64,000 nucleotides of DNA from Allolobophora icterica (taxonomy: Eukaryota; Annelida; Clitellata; Crassiclitellata; Lumbricidae). Each line of letters starts with the position of its first letter. The stretch's first letter is position 1. Both the position numbers and the translations under genes were made by a program. Under the pieces are notes generated by a model. It was given only the letters and a program-made list of their open reading frames with translations. It searched no databases and was not told the DNA's origin. Shown one piece after another: positions 11,801 through 23,814 of this stretch. Location: positions 36,201,466 to 36,265,465 of the forward strand of contig OY744616.1 in assembly GCA_963556255.1 (NCBI GenBank), in the 5' to 3' direction.

Positions 11801-13800
11801 ATGTGAGCTATACCCTGTCAGTCATGTGTTTGCAGTTTAACCATGTTGTGTCATAACAAGGATGATTTATATTCTTCTTTGTTGTACTTAATCACATATC
11901 AATAACAAACATAATCCGGCATGAAGTACAATCAGAGCCCTACAAAGCACAAGCTTATACAAGGTTAGGGCCCTGTTTCCATATTGGGTTTGTTTACATT
12001 ATTAAATCATCATAATAGGGTTTATTTATATTTTTAAATCATCATAATAGAATTGTCCAGATTTTAAGCTAATGATTGAAAGAAGCAATGCTTATGGTGA
12101 AGAATATTTAAGCAAAACAGACCATGTGGTCTAAGATTGTCTAAACTATATATTACAAGGCTTGACACAGAGAAGCCACTTCACAAAACATCAAGATTTG
12201 AATGTAGGATGCAGTTCACACATGTCAATAAGCCAACCATTCAGGTACCTAGTCAGCCAGCTGTCCAAGTCGGACACACACCCATGCAACCAGCCTTGCA
12301 GCCACCAGTCATAAACACAGTCATTTATGCCTTCATCCACGCAACCATCTGTGCATTCATCCAAAGTCACCTGTGCATACATTCAAGCAGCCAAGATATG
12401 AAAGCAAAACTTGCTCACCAATGCCTAAGATTCCTCCTTCAGCCAAAAGGAAATATGCTATACTAATAAATTTATGCTTAATTACTTGCTAGACATGGCT
12501 ATCTGTGAGGTGGAAAAACGTTACCTTCAGTGTGTACAAATAACCAAAGTGAGTAGCATTCATGGTATATGGCCACCACAGATGTGCATCTGAAATTGTC
12601 AGCGCCGCAGGCAATCCACTTCCATGTGCCACCATTGTTCCATTTCTGTCCAGGACCTCGACTGACACTTCCAGCAGTTCACTTGAGTCTACGTTGTTGT
12701 GTCACAGAAAGTGTAGTTTCTCAGTTTCAGTCGAGTCTTGACCTTGAGTTTTTGTCTTGACCTTATAGTCAAGAGCGACTGCAAAAACACCTCAACATCT
12801 GAACCATGCTATGTCACATGCTTCGTTAGCTGAAAAAGCCTGTCAATAGATATTGGGTTTTAGAATGCTACATCTAAACCATCACTGAGCAAATTGCAAT
12901 GGTGAACTAAAACCTTTAGTAACAAATAAGCAAGCCAACTAGAAAACAAACGCAACAGTGTTACTCTATTTTCATTATTTTACATTATGATAAATCTATT
13001 AACACACATATTGAGACCAATTGCTATCTCACAACTAATAATCTAATGTTTAAACATAATGACCTATGACATGCTACTGGACCTGAACCCGTACACAGGT
13101 CCGTTACTCGTACCTGCAATGCTTCCATCCGTACCCAACCCATGAAATACCTGCCTGACCTGTACCATATCAGAGGTACTACAGGTCGGGTACAAGTAAA
13201 CCTGCAGACCCCAATATGAACATCTATGAATGCTGTTTCAAAACAAAGAGATGTATAAGCTGATGCCATGTACACATCTCTTTCAACAGTTGCTGGTAGT
13301 CTGCAAAAGCGTGAGTTTAACACTTTAACAACGTTAAAGGAACATTTGAGCTGAACAGTAAACATTGGCCGGAACGCTTTTCCTTAAACTGCATTATGGA
13401 ACATGGTTTAGCAACCGGAAGACATGGAACTGGTTGCACAACATTGGTAATGCAATCAGAGAACCGAAATGACCTCACAGAAGACAGAAAGCATAACACT
13501 GATGCAATGCAAAACGTAGTAGAGCAATGAAAAGTCGCATAAGTAGAATAAAAGCATTATAACAATGCAAAGTAGCGTGATAATGTGATATAAAGCTATG
13601 GCAAACTTTTTATCCCTAAAGTGTGGATTTGTTTATGTGCTGCTGGTTTACATGCCATACTGCTTAACATGAATGATAAAGTGGCGTTATGTGCCCTAAT
13701 GTAATTAGCTTAACATGCCATATAAATTAAAGCGCTTTATGAGACCTGCAGTATAGTGCTAAAAACTGACTTTATCAGCATTATCCCTTTTTAAACATGG
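11801..13800. other. Long stretch without a recognisable gene
   Basis: Short open frames occur on both strands but none shows a conserved domain, coding bias or a partner exon that I can recognise. Minor local duplications occur near 11990-12050. Confidence 0.55.
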
Positions 13801-13825
13801 CTTGGTTCACAAGCCATATCAAAAA

Positions 13826-14022
13826 GACACTGCACTAATCAATGAACAACACCATTGGCTACCTCTCTCTGCCCATATTCACTTCAAAGTGCTTATTCTT
13901 GTGCTTAAGTCTCAATTAGGTCTTGCTCCACAGTACTTGTGTGATCTAATTCTTCGGCCTAATTCTGCTACTTCACCGTGTCCTCTCCGATCTTCTGAAC
14001 GCCTTGACCTCTTAAATAGCCC
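13826..14022 (+). mobile_element. L2/CR1-like LINE C-terminal fragment
   Basis: Plus-strand frame reads 'HHWLPLSAHIHFKVLILVLK', then 'GLAPQYLCDLI', then 'PLRSSERLDLL': the standard tail of L2/CR1 ORF2. It is broken into by a 'cccaccttattgtg' block related to the repeat at 2466-3160. Confidence 0.7.
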
Positions 14023-14460
14023 ACCTTATTGTGTACGTAAAGATGGGAATTCCCACGTTATTTGCTTACAAAACCTCCTTGTCACTCGACTGATACCTAT
14101 GAATGGTTGCCAGTTACAGCGGCCACTATTGAGTATTGGCTTGAAAGGGAGATCAGAAATCTGCAGAAACACGTCCGAGTCCAACGATTAATTACCCAAC
14201 GTCAAAATGACATTATAAAGCAGTGTCAAGTTTCTGCAAGGGACAAAATCGCCAGGTCGGTAATAAGCTGTTTTATTCTTGGCCACCGAATGGTCAGTGT
14301 CAACTAAGAACAATGGTTGCTTTTCAGCCCATCTCAAGGTTCAGTACCATCTGCTTCCGATGTGCGCTTATGAGTAGCCAAAAAGATAGAATTTCCCTGC
14401 GTATTTTGAGACTGATAGGCCACCTATACTTAAATTCATTTCATTTGATAAACATTATTA

Positions 14461-15541
14461 GGGCACGGGTAAAATGCTGATCTGCTGATTTGCTGATTGG
14501 CGAGGGGTAAAATGCTGATTAGAAAATGCTGATTGATCAGCATTTTACCTAGCAGCCAAATCAGCAAATCAGTGGGTAAAATGCTGATTGTTTTAATTAG
14601 CAAATGCTAATTGAAATCCAGGCAACTAGTGATCACAGAACCAAATACACTTTGTTGTTTTCAATATTGTTTTAATTAAAAAATGCTGATAGAAATCCAG
14701 GCAACTAGTGATCAAAAAGCCAATACACTTTGTTGTTTTCAATATTGTTTTAATTAACAAATGCTAATTGAAATCAACAGGGTAAGACCTTTCTTTTTGA
14801 CCGGGCCTGGGTCGGGAGTGCCACTGAGTAGATTTCTTGAAGGGGCGCTACAGAAGTTCATCATAGATAGATAGATAGATAAAATGCTGATTGAAATCTA
14901 AACAAGTAGTGATCACAGAAGCAAGTACACTTCGTTGTTAGGATTGGAATGACTGCAGACATGAGTGATATCTACGAGTGTTTCAATAGGCAGTCAGTAA
15001 ATGTAATTGTTAATCGACCAACACGAGGATCAATTCTTCATTATTCGTGGTCAGAAGGTTTTAAGAAGGATGATTGGAAAGTTGATGGATATCGTTGGCG
15101 TTTTTAGAAAATGTGGCAGTGGTCATGTGACAGAATGTATTTCCAGATCTATGATCGACAGTCCAAAGTCATGGAGCAAGTGCTTCACCAAAACAGCATA
15201 TTTTCGAAAGGATCGTCCAAATTCTGTCGTAATCAACTACAATAGTGATGAGAAAGTCGCAGCTCATTTTCCGCATGAAAATGCAAAGACAACTACCAGA
15301 AACTACACTCGGACACAACCTTCAGTACTTCTTTATCATAATTTTACCCACCAAACAGCATGACCAATCAGCATATTTCCAATCAGCATTTTACCCACCA
15401 ATCAGCATGACCAATCAGCATTTTTCTAATCAGCATTTTACCCACCAATCAGCATGACCAATCAGCATTTTTCTAATCAGCATTTTACCCCTCGCCAATC
15501 AGCAAATCAGCAATCAGCAAATCAGCATTTTACCCATGCCC
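14461..15541. mobile_element. MULE-like foldback element with 9-bp target duplication
   Basis: Bounded by inverted ends GGGCACGGGTAAAATGC (left) and, on the other strand, GGGCATGGGTAAAATGC (right), with the exact 9-bp duplication ACATTATTA at 14452-14460 and 15542-15550. Both arms are built from repeated AATCAGC/GCTGATT words over roughly 80-180 bp and can fold back. Nine-base duplications with GGG termini suggest the Mutator superfamily, but no transposase is visible. Three internal direct repeats ('gaaatccaggcaactagtga' type) lie at about 14604, 14687 and 14882, and a LINE/SINE 3' end with a GATA tail at about 14800-14880. Confidence 0.8.
14961..15360 (+). pseudogene. Broken coding relic inside the foldback element (CG-1-like?)
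   Basis: One frame (from the ATG at about 14961) reads 'NRPTRGSILHYSWSEGFKKD' and soon 'WKVDGYRWRF' before a stop. A second frame, from about 15160 to 15357, reads 'CFTKTAYFRKD', 'VVINYNSDEKVA' and 'YTRTQPSVL'. Together the layout (RP..GS, a D..W core, Y-F-R-K, then a V..Y-N/L segment) resembles a divergent CG-1 DNA-binding-like domain, but this is pattern memory only. At least one frameshift or missing segment separates the halves, so it is not functional. It could be a captured host exon or a remnant of the element's own gene. Confidence 0.4.
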
Positions 15542-15643
15542 ACATTATTACACAAAGTTTGCAGCAGCTACAAGTCGCAAGTGTTTCTGCGCTGTTAGCA
15601 ATGAAGAGTACATTGTTGAAGTTTGATTATAATTATTGTACGC

Positions 15644-15973
15644 GGTAAAACCGTAGTTTACGTTGCTAAATTCAACATGTTTTCAGGCCCGTAGCTTACG
15701 TTGCTAAATTAATGTCATGTCTTCAGTCCAACTTCTAGTTTGATTTTTAATATGAAATGATTTCATCGCTCATCCAACTTCTAGTTTTAGTTATATGTTC
15801 ATCGATCATCCAGCTTCTAGTTTCAGTAATATTTTCATCAATAATCAAACTTCTAGTTTTACTATGAAACAATTCTCATATGCGGCAATAGACCTAACGT
15901 GAAAAAATTTAGCGACGTAAACTTCGCATTTTCCAACCACTATCAATTTAGCAACGTAAACTACGGTTTTACC
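15644..15973. mobile_element. MITE with near-perfect 29-bp terminal inverted repeats
   Basis: Left end GGTAAAACCGTAGTTTACG and its reverse complement at 15945-15973 bound 330 bp. Interior has degenerate 'catccaacttctagtt' direct repeats at about 15725, 15772, 15808 and 15845. I could not identify a clean target duplication. Confidence 0.75.
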
Positions 15974-17650
15974 ATTTTACGCTAACTGTATGTTGGCAAT
16001 ATACTGTAAGTAACATTTGAAACTACCTTAGGCAGAGTCCCAAAATGCAGTGTTGAGTGCACCGTGCATTGACTAGGGCCTACTAATTTGAGCTGCACGG
16101 CACATTAATTGACCCTGCTTTGCTACAGTTGATTTTCATGTATTTACGGCGTCCCCATCATTCCATGCGCAGTACGACAAGGGTCCCCGTGCAAAATTAG
16201 CATAGGGCCCCCGAGTGGTTAATCCGGCCTTGATAATGAACATGGGGTCCTCCGAGTGGTTAATCTGGCCGTGATCACAACACCATAAAATACAAGGAAA
16301 CCGCAAATTACATACAATTCAAATACCTCACTCTACATTCAATACACGACTGCACTTAAGATACAAAAGCTCGATAACACAACAGAGTTAATGTCTCACC
16401 CGAATTATAACATTCACATAATTTGGTCTTCGTACACGAGTTACACATGGCGCTCCTTCCACACGCCCTTCTACTTCTCGCTTACCCTTAACACAACCTA
16501 GCAAAGCCCCGTATGTAGTGTTCCTTTAGCGCAATTACTACACGCACACAAAATTAATAGGGTTTGTACAGCGGACATTGTTTTTGTGACAGTTAGAAAT
16601 AAATTAATTTTCATTTTGAGCATTTTTCGCTCTCTGGGCGCTGTAGCAATTTTGAAATTACGATAATTATTAGTCCCGATAATTACGATGTAGGCCTACA
16701 GACACGAACATCATGTTGCGGTGTGACAACGTGTGGAGTTAATAAACGAATAATAATCATGGCTCACAGTTAATTGTTGATAATGCAAACTATTAAGTCT
16801 TGCCTAGACGCCCAAGAGGCTACCCTTTTTCTACAAGTTTGTAAATATAACTGACGGTAGGCTAATTTGTGAATGCAATATAACAGTTCATAAAATTATG
16901 ATGACTTCTTCAGTGCCGTTCGTTATAATGTAGGCCCTAATCAAAAATCAGCTCGAGATGCGTGTTCAAACATGTGGAGAGGCCAGTTTATGGAGGGGTG
17001 AAAGTTAAAGCAACTTGACAAGGCTATACTAGCTCTGAATGACGTTAAAGTAAGTCCGAAGGTTCAGAGCGTATAGAATTTGGAACCGACTTTCAAATAA
17101 AGCTGTCGACCAGCCACGACGACTGTTTCGATAGCATTGAGCTGTTCAGCTGCGATATCCTATTTCAATATCAGATTCATCCCTAAGTTACGATGTTAAA
17201 AGGTCCGTATGGAAAGAATTATTGATAGTGAATACTAAATTTAAAAAATTTTATTTGTGTAAACATTTATATTCTCCTCCCCCAAATTTTTTTCATTCTT
17301 GGATTCGAACCCACTATAGTACGCACATAAGGCAGATCCAATCCCATTCGACTAAAGCTAATCATTGTTGCGAACCCATTTGAACCTCTAGCCTACTTCC
17401 CTCGATGTCTTGCGAAGTGTCTAGATTTCTAAGAAGCGTCCCTGCTTATATGATTGTGCGTTTGACAACTGTTATTTTATACATGTCTGTCTTATCATCT
17501 ATGGCAAACCATAATTGGGAGAAGGATAGATGAATGGTAACACTCATGAAGAGCATTAAATTAGATCTTGAAAATTCGCGGTTCGATAGGGGGCCTACCC
17601 GTAGCCTAGGCTATCCCCCCTCTGGAGCGGGCGCCCATTAGGCCTACATG
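15974..17650. other. Stretch without a gene; tRNA-like and SINE-like scraps
   Basis: On the minus strand near 17285-17365 a tRNA-like module has the B-box word GGGTTCGAATCC. At 17505-17645 a SINE-like segment shares words with 11215-11440. Two 'cgagtggttaatc' duplicates occur at 16211-16225 and 16252-16266. No coding region seen. Confidence 0.5.
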
Positions 17651-17654
17651 CCCG

Positions 17655-17655
<1 letters not shown>

Positions 17656-17722
<67 letters not shown>

Positions 17723-17724
17723 GC
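17656..17724. repeat. (TTA)n microsatellite
   Basis: About 22 TTA units followed by an imperfect repeat. Confidence 0.95.
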
Positions 17725-17805
17725 CCTATTATTATTAGTTTATTAGGCCTACATTGTTCCATGTCCGAGCAAGTTGAATTGGTGTGTTCATGGGCTTCTT
17801 CTAAT

Positions 17806-18655
17806 AGGGTTATCCACGTTTGTGTTCATGTGTAAACAACATTAGCCTACAATATTGTAATAACATAATTACCTGGTTATTACAATAATTAGCCTAAACA
17901 CATCGCTGGTGTTATCATGGCTGCAAAGAAAACTATGACCTACATTTTGCGTACAAACACACAAAATACCTGAAAGCAAATAGGCCTAGGCCTAACGGGG
18001 CCCAATCATAAATTCTACGGGTGGGTATCATTTTACGATGATTCCAATTTAGTCAAATTTTACTTAATATAAGCCTACTAGCTTAAATTGAATATTTTGA
18101 AATATTTTTCTTTCCGTTAGAATTATTTTCTTTTAATGGATAGCCTAATTTTTATGCTGCAATAATTACTGCTTCATCATTACTGACCCAGTTAGCTACA
18201 TCGGTAAGAGCGTAGGCTGCGTCTCATGAGACTCTGTGTTAGAGAGCATGCGGATCGCGGTTCGCTTCCCGAAGGCGGCTTATTTTACAGATTTAAATCT
18301 CGGGATACCACGGTCCGTACACGGGGACCTTAATGGCATGGCGCCTATTAAAACGGGCAGCGGCGGTGAAGTCCCTCCCCCGATCAATTCATTGAAAAAT
18401 TAGCAGGGTCGAGGCCATAATTTATAGGCCTACGGTCGATATAGAAAATCGCGTACATTTACATTTACATTTACATGGCCGAGTTAGATGAGGGCTTCCT
18501 TTGAATTCACGAGGGTGTGGATTCGAACCCAACTTTAAAGTGAATTTTTTTATTCATACAATTTTCTTAAACTAATGTTCTTCAAAGGCATAGGCGTAGG
18601 CCTAATTTGTGGAGTGCACAAGGGGTACCTGTACCCCCACTTTTTAAACATGGCC
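17806..18655. repeat. Head of tRNA-module repeat, copy 1
   Basis: About 400 bp from 'ggttatccacgtttgtg' to 'tttatgctgcaataatt' are a direct repeat of 23822-24130. Two tRNA-like modules follow: 18188-18275 (B-box-like GCGGTTCGCTTCCC) and 18476-18537, which has an A-box-like TGGCCGAGT and B-box-like GGATTCGAACCC. The end (18590-18655) resembles the small 'ggcgtaatttgtgg' MITE family. Class unknown. Confidence 0.7.
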
Positions 18656-18660
18656 AATCC

Positions 18661-19804
18661 TTAACTATAATAATGAAATTTTGCTTAATATGCTAGTTTA
18701 AATTGAATATTTATTTGGGAATATTTCTTTTCGGTTAGAATTTTTCTTACTTTCGTTTAATAGATCATTTTTATACTGCAACAACAGGTACGGCAGCTTG
18801 GCCGACTTGGTAGAGCGGTTTCCCTGAATGCAAGAGGTACCCGGTTCCAAACCAACCCTGAGCTTAATTTTTTTTAATTCATTTTTTTTTACTGCTGCAT
18901 TAATTTTTTACTCGTATATATTTCAAAGCATTGGAAATCTTAACTATAATAATGAAATTTTGCTTAATATACTAGTTTAAATTGAATATTTATTTGGGAA
19001 TTTCTTTTCGGTTAGAATTTTTCTTGCTTTCGTTTAATAGATCATTTTTATGCTGCAACAACAGGTACGGCGGCTTGGCCGATTTCGTAGAGCGGTTTTC
19101 CTGAATGCAAGAGGTACCCGGTTCGAAACCAACCCTGGACTTAATTTTTTTAATTCATTTTTTTTACTGCTGCATTAATTTTTTACTCGTATATATTTCA
19201 AAGCATTGGAAACCTTAACTATAATAATGAAATTTTGCTTAATATACTAGTTTAAATTGAATATTTATTTGGGAATATTTCTTTTCGGTTAGAATTTTTC
19301 TTGCTTTCGTTTAATAGATCATTTTTATGCTGCAACAACAGGTACGGCAGCTAGGCCGATTTCGTAGAGCGGTTTCCCTGAATGCAAGAGGTACCCGGTT
19401 CGAAACCAACCCTGGACTTAATTTTTTTAATTCATTTTTTTTACTGCTGCATTAATTTTTTACTCGTATATATTTCAAAGCATTGGAAACCTTAACTATA
19501 ATAATGAAATTTTGCTTAATATACTAGTTTAAATTGAATATTTATTTGGGAATATTTCTTTTCGGTTAGAATTTTTCTTGCTTTCGTTTAATAGATCATT
19601 TTTATGCTGCAACAACAGGTACGGCAGCTTGGCCGATTTCGTAGAGCGGTTTCTCTGAATGCAAGAGGTACCCGGTTCGAAACCAACCCTGGACTTAATT
19701 TTTTTAATTCATTTTTTTACTGCTGCATTAATTTTTTACTCGTATATATTTCAAAGCATTGGAAATCTTAACTATAACGATGAAATTTTGCTTACTATAC
19801 TAGT
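18661..19804. repeat. 277-bp tandem array with a tRNA-like module per unit
   Basis: Units begin at 18661, 18940, 19215, 19492 and 19768 (spacing 275-279 bp). Each carries an AT-rich lead, then a tRNA-like block of the form 'cagcttggccgatttcgtagagcgg' (Ser/Leu-type A-box) with B-box GGTTCGAAACC, then a T-rich trailer. The fifth unit is cut by the piggyBac element after about 37 bp and resumes at 22503. Within the array, units differ by only a few bases; the last tRNA module (about 22588-22660) is more diverged. The modules cannot be folded confidently into a complete functional tRNA. Confidence 0.85.
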
Positions 19805-19808
19805 TTAA

Positions 19809-22498
19809 CCTTCGCCATACGCGAACAATAAAACTACGTCTTCCATGCTTGGGGGTCCAAATGACCCCCAAGGTATACCTGTTCCTGGGCATGGAATTTG
19901 ATAATTTTTGTTTCGTTTCTAATGTTTTATGGGTCAGGGAATTCATTGCAGCTACTGCCAAATGCGTGACCTTCACGGATGACCTTGAAATTCAAGGTCA
20001 CATGATTTTTCAGGTGTATCTCTGCTTCTTCGCATGCTATCTTGAATATTTGTTTTCAGAAATTCAAGGCCACGTGATTATGCACGTGACCTTACCTATC
20101 TCAACTGGAACAGCCATTTTTGTTTGTTTATATGTTGTAAGTCTACAAAATTTCGAAAAATAACACAGACAAAGCAGTTTCAGTCTTATATTCGTGAATA
20201 GACAATGGCTAAAAGAATAACAGGTGCAGCGGCCAAAGAAATCATTGGAGCCTGGATAGCGAATGACTATTTCGATGAAGAAGCTGTCGACGACTTCCAC
20301 GATGAATCGGAAGAGGACGAAGTGGATAACGTCGAGGTAGAGGAAAGCACGGATGAAGACGAACAGGACGTGGAGGACATTGCTCCAGCAACAGACGATA
20401 TTATGTTGTCGAAAGACGGATTGACACGTTGGTCGAAAAAAGTTCCTGCTAAGCAAGGTAGACGAGCTGCTGCTGATATTGTTAGAAATGTACCCGGCCC
20501 TGCTACAAATGTTATCCTTGAGAAGGCTTCAGGTGCTTTTGCGCTATTCTTTGAAGATGCTGTTCTTGAAAAAATTCTGGAATGGACAAATCAGGAAGCG
20601 GTGAGGGTGTGTGCTGAGAGGGGTTATAAGAAAACTTTCAAACTATTCACTCTCTCAGAATTGAAAGCATTCTTGGGATTGTTATTTGTTATCGGTGTTA
20701 CCAAAGGCAGGAATGAATCTATAAACCAACTGTGGGGTGAGGAGTGGGGACGACCGTTTCTCCGAGCAACTATGTCAAAGAGCAGATTTGAAGGCTTTCT
20801 TCAATTCATTCGTTTTGACGATAAGGAAAGCAGAGCTGAAAGACGTGTGACAGATAAATTGGCTGCAATAAGAGAAGTAACTGACGTGTTCTCAAACAGA
20901 TGTAAAGAGAAATACATTCCCTCGGAACAAGTTACCGTTGACGAAATGCTGTCGGCCTATCGTGGCAAGTGCCCATTCAGGGTTTATATCCCGTCGAAAC
21001 CCGCTAAATACGGAATAAAAATTTGGATTATTGCCGATGTACCCACAGGATATTGCACGTATTTTCAAGTTTACACAGGGAAGATAAACAATGTTCCTGA
21101 AAAAGGGCAAGGTGTGAGAGTTGTAAAAGATTTGTGCACCCATTTGTATGGCTCAGGACGGAATGTGACAACGGACAACTTCTTCACCGATGTTACTCTA
21201 GCTCAACATCTGTTAGATAATTCTCTGACCCTAGTCGGAACATTGAGAAAGTCGAAAGGATGCATACCTAGATAAATGCTACCAAATGCTAAACGAGAAT
21301 TGTTGTAATCAGTGTTTGGATTTTCCGATAAGATGACAATAGTGTCATACGTGCCAAAGAAAAATAAGGCTGTCACCTTATTGTCAACTGCTCATCACGA
21401 CAATGTGATCTCGTCCGAATGTCACAAGAAACCAGAGGTCATCCTTACCTACAATAGCACTAAAGGTGCAGTTGACACTTTGGACAAAATGTGCAGACAA
21501 TATACAGTGAAACGTTCTACCAGACGATGGCCATTGACACTTTTCTTCACCCTTCTGGATATAGCTGCACATAACGCATCCGTGATTTGGTTTCATCAAC
21601 ATCCTGAATGGGTGGATTCTGCAAACACTAATCAGAAGGACAGAAGGAGAGCATTCATATTGGAAATGGGGAAAAGTATGTGTCTTCCATGGATCGACAG
21701 CAGAAGAAGCACGCCCTGCGTAAGCGGCAGAACATCGATAAAGCGGGCTTTGGAATACGTGAATCTGCCTGTTCCTACGACAACACAGAACGACACAGTC
21801 ATCACTCCTCAGAGAGGACGATGTCACATGTGCGATCGAAAGAATGACACCAAGACGAAGCACAGATGCAGCACGTGTGGTCAATTTGTTTGTGGTAACC
21901 ATTCCACACAATTATTTACCTGTACCGAATGTAGTTAGATACACTGGCAACAAGTCATAAACAAATTATGAGAAGTGAAACGATGTAACATAAGATGTAA
22001 CATAACATATTCCAGTTGTGTTTTGTTTATATTTTGTTGAGTTCCTTGTACCAAATAACCATAGAAACCAAAAAACTTCGTTGTTCTAACAGGTATAGTA
22101 GCAGAGATAGGTATGGTCATGTAAAAAATCATGTGACCTTGAATTTCAAGGTCTTCCGTCAAGGTCAGGCATTTGTCAGTAGCTGGAGTGAATTCCCTGA
22201 CCCCTAAAACATTGGAAACAAAAAAATAATCTTCAAGATACCTTGCGTAGAAGCAGAGATACACCTCATTGTATGGACACTAATGATATGGACATGAATT
22301 TCACTCTAAGATCTCACCAAAATGACGTCACAGCGTCAGAACTAAGCGTCAACGTATGACGTCACTCATACCACTTTGACAAGGAGGAATTTTTAGGAAA
22401 AGTCACCAAAGGAAACTTTTTGGTGCCCACATTTTAGAAAGTTACAGATGAAAATATACCCCTGGGGGTCTATTTGACCCCCAAACGTGTGGCGAAGG
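19809..22498 (+). mobile_element. piggyBac DNA transposon, nearly full length, inactive
   Basis: The 2690-bp element is flanked by TTAA on both sides (19805-19808 and 22499-22502), the exact piggyBac target. Terminal inverted repeats are CCTTCGCCATACG (left) and CCTTCGCCACACG (right, other strand). Subterminal palindromes around GGGGGTC..GACCCCC occur at both ends (about 19851-19870 and 22463-22481). Much longer imperfect inverted repeats lie further in (about 19890-20130 against 22060-22275). It carries one transposase gene with two stops. Confidence 0.95.
20205..21938 (+). pseudogene. piggyBac transposase with two in-frame nonsense codons
   Basis: The enzyme class excises and inserts the element at TTAA through a DDD active site. 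The frame starts at ATG 20205, is acidic for the first 65 residues (typical of the family), and contains the three catalytic aspartates in order: D246 in VTVDEMLSAYRG, D324 in VTTDNFF, and D424/D427 in GAVDTLDKM. A C-terminal cysteine-rich zinc-binding domain (CHMCDRK ... CSTCGQFVCGNH ... CTEC) closes it. The frame is broken only by TAA codons at 21273-21275 and 21306-21308; reading resumes in the same frame to 21938, about 577 codons in all, normal for the family. No frameshift seen. A separate functional N-terminal product is unlikely because it would lack the third aspartate and the zinc domain. Confidence 0.92.
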
Positions 22499-22502
22499 TT
22501 AA

Positions 22503-22915
22503 ACTGAATATTTATTTTGGAATATTTCTTCTCGGTTAGAATTATTTTTTCTGTCTTTTAATAGGTCGTTTTATGCTGCAATAAAGGCTAGTGCGGAATT
22601 AGAGGGCGGTAGAGGGGTTTCTTTGAATGCAGGAGGTACACGGTTCGAAACCCACACTAATCTGAATTTTTAAAATTCATTCAATTTTTCTGAAACCAAT
22701 GTTCTTGGAACGCAATGTTGTAACAAAATATATTTTTATGTAATTGTCACATGATTGCTTTGTTTATCATTGCTCATGGAAGGTTATAACAATAACTTTT
22801 GCTATGAATTATTCCCTGATTCTTGCCAAAAAATTATGAAGTCATTGATTAATTATTTATTCACAACGTATAATTTAGTTAAGTTTACACATTGTTTACA
22901 TAATCAACTACTAGC
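22503..22915. repeat. Tail of tRNA-module repeat, copy 1
   Basis: Resumes the split 277-bp unit (tRNA-like module at about 22588-22660, B-box GGTTCGAAACC) and continues into about 230 bp ('tatttttatgtaattgtcac' to 'tttacataatcaactactagc') that are repeated at 24680-24885 in copy 2. Confidence 0.75.
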
Positions 22916-23814
22916 AGCGTGGCGAACAGGCCACAAGGCTTGAAAGAAGGTTGAAGCGTTCTCCAGCGACGTAATGCAACTGTGTCCGATCTGTAGATGG
23001 AAGCGCTAGCGTGATATCATAACAGCCAGTATTTGTTTTAGCTTATTTTTGCCATGTTAGCGCTTTAAATAATTAATTATAATAAAAGAACACGCCTTCC
23101 GGTCCCATAATTAAAGCCTAAAGCTAGGGCGTCGTTTAGTATAATCTTGACGATCTTTTTTTTCCTCTTAGACACCCTAACTTGAGAAGGTGTGCATGGG
23201 ATAGTATATAAGAAACTAGACACGGCATACGTGCGTTAACGTTGAATATAGGCTGCCTCACGTTGCATTGCCTATTACATAAAGTGGCAACCCTGCACTC
23301 TACGTATAAATAGTACGTCTTAGTATTACTTGGTCAGTGACAGAGTCCGGTTTGGGTTCTATTTCGAATATATTTTTACGGGCGTCCGGTACAAGGCTAA
23401 TCAGTGGACTCCAGAGTGACAGCCGCTCCAAACGCGGTCTGACCGGAGCTGGTGACGCCGATCCAACGGGGCTGGGCCTTCCCTGTTGTAGATCGCGACA
23501 GGTACTGAGTCTGATGGTGGAAGGCTGATTCGGGGAATGACCGATCGTGAGAAATAAAAGCCTCACCGGTCTGTATCGGTAAAATCGGGGATGGCGATCT
23601 CGCTGGTGACCGTTCGATAGTCCGGGTAAGGACCCGGTGGTTCCGTTCGATGAACACACAGGTCTGTGCAAAAGACAGGGAACAGACCCCACTGGTGACC
23701 GTTCCACGTGTACGAGGAGAGTGACCCGGTTGGTTCCATTCGAAAGTACGGGGAAGCAGACCCGTTGGTGATGTTCGATAAAGACGGGGTAAAGATTCCG
23801 TTGGTGCGACTCTT
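22916..23814. other. No clear gene; degenerate 60-bp repeats
   Basis: From about 23580 to 23815 phrases such as 'ggtgaccgttcgat', 'ggacccggtggttcc' and 'cccgttggtgatgttcgat' recur every 60-65 bp with drift, giving overlapping frames on both strands that I judge non-coding. The preceding part has no recognisable content. Confidence 0.5.

Noticed and set aside
18476..18537. Functional tRNA genes in the tRNA-like modules
   Set aside because: B-boxes are good but I cannot pair a full acceptor stem or a consistent anticodon arm; modules diverge between copies.
19849..20163. Small plus-strand gene next to the piggyBac transposase, and the minus-strand frame 21935-22264
   Set aside because: The two peptides resemble each other because they translate the element's subterminal inverted repeats.
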